Of a stretch of 64,000 bases of DNA, positions 59,689 to 64,000 are shown piece by piece. Each line of letters begins with the position of its first letter. Position 1 is the first letter of the stretch. Below the pieces are notes generated by a model. It was not told the DNA's origin and did no database searches. It was given only the letters and a program-made list of their open reading frames with translations. The translations under genes and the position numbers were made by a program. The DNA is from Amoebophrya sp. A120 (lineage: Eukaryota; Sar; Dinophyceae; Syndiniales; Amoebophryaceae). The DNA is taken from positions 2,594,089 through 2,658,088 of the forward strand of contig CAJINV010000001.1 in the NCBI GenBank assembly GCA_905178155.1. The letters run 5' to 3'.

Positions 59689-60388
59689 CGAAACAAGTTG
59701 ATGGGACTTCTTTTGTAGGATTCTGTGAATATGAATAATATCCCTCAGAGAATAAAGCTTCGTGCGACAACGACGGCACAGGTTGTCTCGTTTCTCGCTT
59801 TGAATTGAGCTTCCTAGAACGATACCTGTCTGGTTTCCTCGTGTTTCGAGAACTCAACACTAGAACGAAATTCTCTGCGACACCAAACGCAATCATGGTT
59901 GTGTTTTGTGTGCAACGTGAACTGAAAGAACTGTCGTGCGTGAATATCGCTCGTGTTGTTGCTAACTTTCGTTTCGTTGGTCTGCCGTTGCCTTGGCGAT
60001 TAGCCTGCAGTGTACTCAGAGTTTCGCCAAGAGAGAGAGAAAGAGGGCGCGCGCGAAGCGAGACAGGTAATATCGGCGTCGCGCGCCGAATTCGTTTACC
60101 TGATGCAGAGCTGTCCTCTTGGTCTTGTGTTTCTCATGCCTCGGAAAAGCTACATTTTTAGTTTACAGCAACAAGAAACTCCAACTACAGAAACAGAAAG
60201 AACCATAATTGTGCAACACCGACGTCTGCCTTGTTAACCTGGCAGCTAGCAGCAATATCGTGTGCCCGAGTGGTGGAAGCGTGCAAGCAATTGAAATGTC
60301 CGCAGCTGCCGTGGAGCCACCGGGGCAGTGAAAATGAATCCAATTTCGAAGAAAATGAACGACTACATCAACTCGTGTTGACCAAACT
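59689..60388. other. Intergenic, 0.7 kb, between the paralogs
   Basis: No gene seen. A GA-rich stretch lies near 60030-60060. Confidence 0.5.
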
Positions 60389-63300
60389 ATGCTGACATCC
60401 GTCTCTTTGCAGACGTTGCTGGTGCTGCTGCTGGCGGGATCACCCGCTTGTCGCGCAGGCAGACAGCATGGCAGCGGAAGGCAGTGGCTACGCACCCACC
60501 AAGTAGAAGTAGAACCGGAGGGAGGTTTGCCGGTGCCAGGAGCAGGACATGACGTACTTATTTCATGAATGTATTTGCGGAGTCTAAGTCTTGCAGTTTC
60601 ACGAATGTTTTTTTCTTCTGTCAAGTAGAAAACGTTAGTGACATCCATGCAAAAAAAAACAAGAAAACAAAATTACAGCTCGAGCGTCGCGCGTCCCACG
60701 AGGCGCTGCGGCGTCGCTTCCCAGGTATGGCGCATGCGCTCGGCGGTGCGTCTTCGTTCGTGTCGACGTCGAGACGCGGACGTGCAGGTGACGTCGAAAG
60801 TGGCACAGCGATATCGCACACCTCAGAAGTGGGGACCGTCATTCAGCCCTACAGCGGAGCGCCCGCCTGTGTGCTAGACTCCGCCGACCCCTACAGCTGT
60901 TCGTTCACCGAAGCAGAAATCAGCAGTGTGAGCACCCATTTAGAGCGAAGGGCGATGGTCTCGTTCCTGCTGCTCCTCGGTAAGTAAGTTCTTTTGATTT
61001 CCTTTCTGTGGATTTTGAATGTTTTGTCTTTTGTCAACCCTGGAGGTCTCGTCGGAAGGGGGCGAAGGTGCTCCCGAGGGTCATTCGTGTAAATTTGGCA
61101 ATAAAAAACCAGCTCTCATCGTTGCGGTGTACGTGATGAAGAGTCTGTTTGAGTTTCTTCAGCGGTTGTTCCGAGATGTCCGGTATTTCAACGTGATGTT
61201 TGTCAAGTGCGTGGAGCAGTTGACGATCCTGGGCCTGATTATCGCTCTCTCCTTCAGTCTTTCCTCCGTCGCACTGGAAAGACGACTGGACGACTACTTG
61301 TTTCCGGACAAGGACCGCGCCAGGTGGGACTTGACCAAATACGCCTCCAACGACGTGCGAGAAGGTATTTGATTGGAATCCTTTACTAGCATTTGGTCGC
61401 GTTTTTAACTTTTCTCATCTGCTAGGTCTGAGTCCCATTACAACTGACGATAAAAATCTACATTTGAATTTCAAAATTTTTCCCGCACTCAGGTGCCATC
61501 TACCCGGAGATGTCGGTGCTTCTCCGTGACTTCTACCTCCTGCTCACCGCTTTGATGCTTGTGTACGTGCTCTTTGTCGTGATGATTGGCGCGAATTTGA
61601 GCTTCAAATTTAAGAAATACTTGCGGTTTGAGTTTGAGGCGGAAAACGAGGTGCACGTGAAGGACGACCCCGTGGACAAGGTTAATTTCCTGCTCTGGCG
61701 ACGATCCATGGTCACGCCGATGGTCGGGCATAGGAGTGAAGAGTTGAACTCCTTGAGGAATCCGCTGCAGGAGTTTTCCTTTGTCCAGTACCTGCAGGAA
61801 GTGCTCTCCCAGTACATGCAGGTTTTGTTTCACATCCCCACGTCCGGCCTCGCGATTCTGGTGTTCATCAGCTCCGTAGAGTGCTTCTTGGAAATAGAAA
61901 CGTTGAGCCGGACCCACGCCGTGACGCTGCTCGGTCTGTCCACCGCGACGTGGAGCTGGTGTCTACTCGCACTGTTGCTGATCTTTTTTGTGCACCTGCG
62001 CCGCGTGCGGGAGATGCTCACGCCGCCGCCCGCGGCGATGTTGTGGCATCTAGATCCCCAGAGCGGCGAGAAGCTGCCGGACCGACACTTGTTGCCGCCG
62101 TTCCGGCTTGTCCCTTACCTAAAGGAAGCGCCGAAAAAGACGAAATTCTTCTACTGGTGGTACGGAACATTTTCGCCGAACCAACAGGAGCAACTGTTTT
62201 TTCGATGGAGGAAAGGTACTTCTAAACGTTTGTGGTGTTGTTTTACGCATTTGTAGTCTACTTCCGAGGTACGAAAACTTCTGAGATGCAGGATGTAAGA
62301 ACGGATGAGAAGTACTGAGTTGATACGATAGAGAAGGAAGCCAGTTCTAAGACTAAGTATCTTTTCTTTAGTAGAAGTAAAAATTGCGCAAGTTGTAGTG
62401 ACAATACAAATACAAATGCAAACCACAGGGCCCGCCACGATTCTTGGCGTGCTGCAGACCGCGATTTTCGTTTACGCCACCTTTGTCGCGCTCCTTTTAC
62501 GCAACTTTTCCTACGTAGCCACGACGGGACAGGGGAGTCTGTGGTACGCGGTCGTGGGCTGGACGGCGGCGCTGATTGCTTTGCTTTACATCATTCCGGA
62601 GTCTATCATGATGCTGGTCATTTGCAGTTCCACGAACATGATGCCTAACCGGCGAGCGATCCACGCGGTCGTGAAGGAGCACTCCCAAGAGTACCACAAC
62701 CTCAGTACGACGCTGTTGGAGATGGCACAAATATCGGCGATGAAAGAGAAACTCGAGACGCCGGCACTCGCGGGGGATTTTAACAAGTATAAACTGTCAA
62801 ATTACTTCGCTTTCTTCAGCTGATTATACGTGTGATTCGTCCGCCGGTTTCGGTCAAGATAGCCCTCAGATAGTATGCTACCGTCACCTTATTTCCTTGC
62901 AACAAGCCTCCAACCTATCATTCATCTTCAACCACTTTGATTGAATTAACAGGTATCTCCAAGATCTGTACGAAGTGATCTTTTCCCAGGACCAAAAAGA
63001 CTTGTTCGAAGCCGGGTGGAAGATTCACAACTGGAACGCCACGCGGGGCATGAACCCGACGGAGTTGAAGGAGTGCATGGAACACCTGGGCTTCGAGGAC
63101 AGCGAGATTGTGATCGGGGAGTGGTGGTTGGTGTTTGATTCCGCAGGGGAAGGCACGCTCCACCACGACGACTTTGTGCGCATGCTGACCGCGCGACACA
63201 TCATCAAGTACGGTCTGATCTCGGTGGAAGATCTCGTCGCGTTGTTCCAAACGCACCCAAATGGGGAGACGATCACGGAGTACAATCGGCTGCGGTTGTC

Positions 63301-63679
63301 CGAATACCTGGTCTCCTTCCGCGTGGACGAGCCCCGGCTCGGCGCGGTGGTGCTGATTCGGGAGGCGCGGTTTCTGGCGGACGAGCGCGCCGGGCTGAGC
63401 GACCAGGAAATCATGCGAAAAATGATGGACATGGAGGCGGTCACCGTGACCCCGCAGGAGCTCGCGGAGTTTCTGTACACCAAGCAAAACTACCGGACCC
63501 GGTTGGATACGCGATTCATCGACCACATGCGGCAGGTCCGGGAGTTAGAGCGGCAGGAGGAACTGCAGCGGGTGGCAGCGATTGAGCAGCAGCGCGCGGA
63601 GCTGGTTGCTGAGCAGGGGCCGGGTGCGGAACCTGGTGGGGGGCTGGAGGAAACGCTGTTGCCGCGGGACACGCAATAA
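60389..63679 (+). CDS. Multi-pass membrane protein with EF-hand-like tail, paralog 2, 841 aa
   Basis: Exons 60389-60553, 60679-60979, 61113-61364, 61493-62215, 62429-62786 and 62953-63679 sum to 2,526 nt; all introns are GT-AG. The start at 60389 gives a clear signal peptide (MLTSVSLQTLLVLLLAGSPA). Membrane segments include LTILGLIIALSFSLSSVAL, FYLLLTALMLVYVLFVVMIG, GLAILVFISSVECFL, WSWCLLALLLIFFVHL and a pair after 62429. It shares DLTKYASNDVREG and WYGTFSPNQQEQLFFRWRKG with the upstream paralog, including a phase-1 intron directly after WRKG. The C-terminal soluble region holds an EF-hand-like pair (NPTELKECMEHLGFED; WLVFDSAGEGTLHHDDFVRM). The second keeps the D-x-x-G-x-G-x-L loop form, so calcium binding is plausible but unproven. 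Confidence 0.82.
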
Positions 63680-64000
63680 GGCTCGACTTGGGTCGTCGTG
63701 TGATGTTTAAAGATTGACTGACTTCGTTTCAAAGAAATTATCTAGCTATAGTGACTCAGTTTTTGCCCAATACAGATACACTGACTGTGGGTAGATGATG
63801 AAGATATTGGTGACGTCTTGCTTATAATTGTTGAGTGAATTATCATGATGTTACCCACCTGACATTTAGTGCTCGTCTTCTGGGATGAAGAGAGGACACT
63901 AATTGTCTGGAAGTTCAAAAACTTGTTGTAGAATATTTGCGCACAGCCACAGAAAAACAACTGTACCAAACCATCAACCCTGAAATCTTGTACAATGTAT
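63680..64000. other. Intergenic to window end
   Basis: AT-rich; nothing recognised. Confidence 0.5.

Overview
The window looks like nuclear DNA of a syndinian dinoflagellate, most probably the parasite Amoebophrya or a close relative. All 13 genes I can support lie on the + strand, as in dinoflagellate one-directional gene clusters. Several introns are ordinary GT-AG introns, but most are short transposon-like elements with terminal inverted repeats (TIRs) and target-site duplications (TSDs). Introners of this kind are known from Amoebophrya genomes. The species assignment is inference from this pattern; no rRNA or spliced-leader gene is present to confirm it.

Layout: 675-1514 secreted Cys-rich PAN/apple-like protein; 2120-5673 acidic protein of unknown function; 5674-9377 gene-poor, with a GC-rich island, ACTAGT clusters and a 47-bp direct repeat; 9378-10450 unknown protein; 11132-12571 palmitoyl-protein thioesterase; 13039-21130 single-subunit (T7-type) mitochondrial RNA polymerase; 21669-23491 PLAC8-family membrane protein; 24832-32514 unknown 1,464-aa protein; 33096-34441 unknown protein with three internal repeats; 35417-38616 secreted or anchored unknown protein; 39616-44172 TPR plus DUF4470-like protein; 45349-46933 Bax-inhibitor-1/Lifeguard-like protein; 48171-53779 degenerate RecQ-like helicase; 54341-59688 and 60389-63679 two tandem paralogous multi-pass membrane proteins. 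They share no obvious pathway.

The main content is the intron system. I count 47 introner elements (IEs; 126-323 bp, about 11.8 kb, 18% of the window), all inside coding sequence and none in the roughly 14.6 kb of intergenic DNA. Each starts TAT(C/G) or a close variant, nearly all end in ATA, and each is flanked by a 5-bp TSD: 36 exact, 8 with one mismatch, 3 weak. Removing the element plus one TSD copy restores the reading frame every time. In nine genes the exon lengths sum to an exact multiple of three, and in the polymerase the domain motifs are rejoined. The splice ends are not GT-AG.

Families by TIR: A, core GTCTGGGTCTGGAA (23 copies); B, TATCCTGTGTAAAAACGTCC (5); C, CCCCCTCCCCATAT (5); D, ATCGTAC core (5); E, CTCAAACGTTAC (2); F, CAGAAAAAAGCTGGCAGG (3); G, H, I and J, one each. 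Families A, B, C and F occur in both orientations, and both orientations are compatible with splicing. Genes without IEs (thioesterase, Lifeguard-like, three-repeat protein, second paralog) sit between IE-rich genes.
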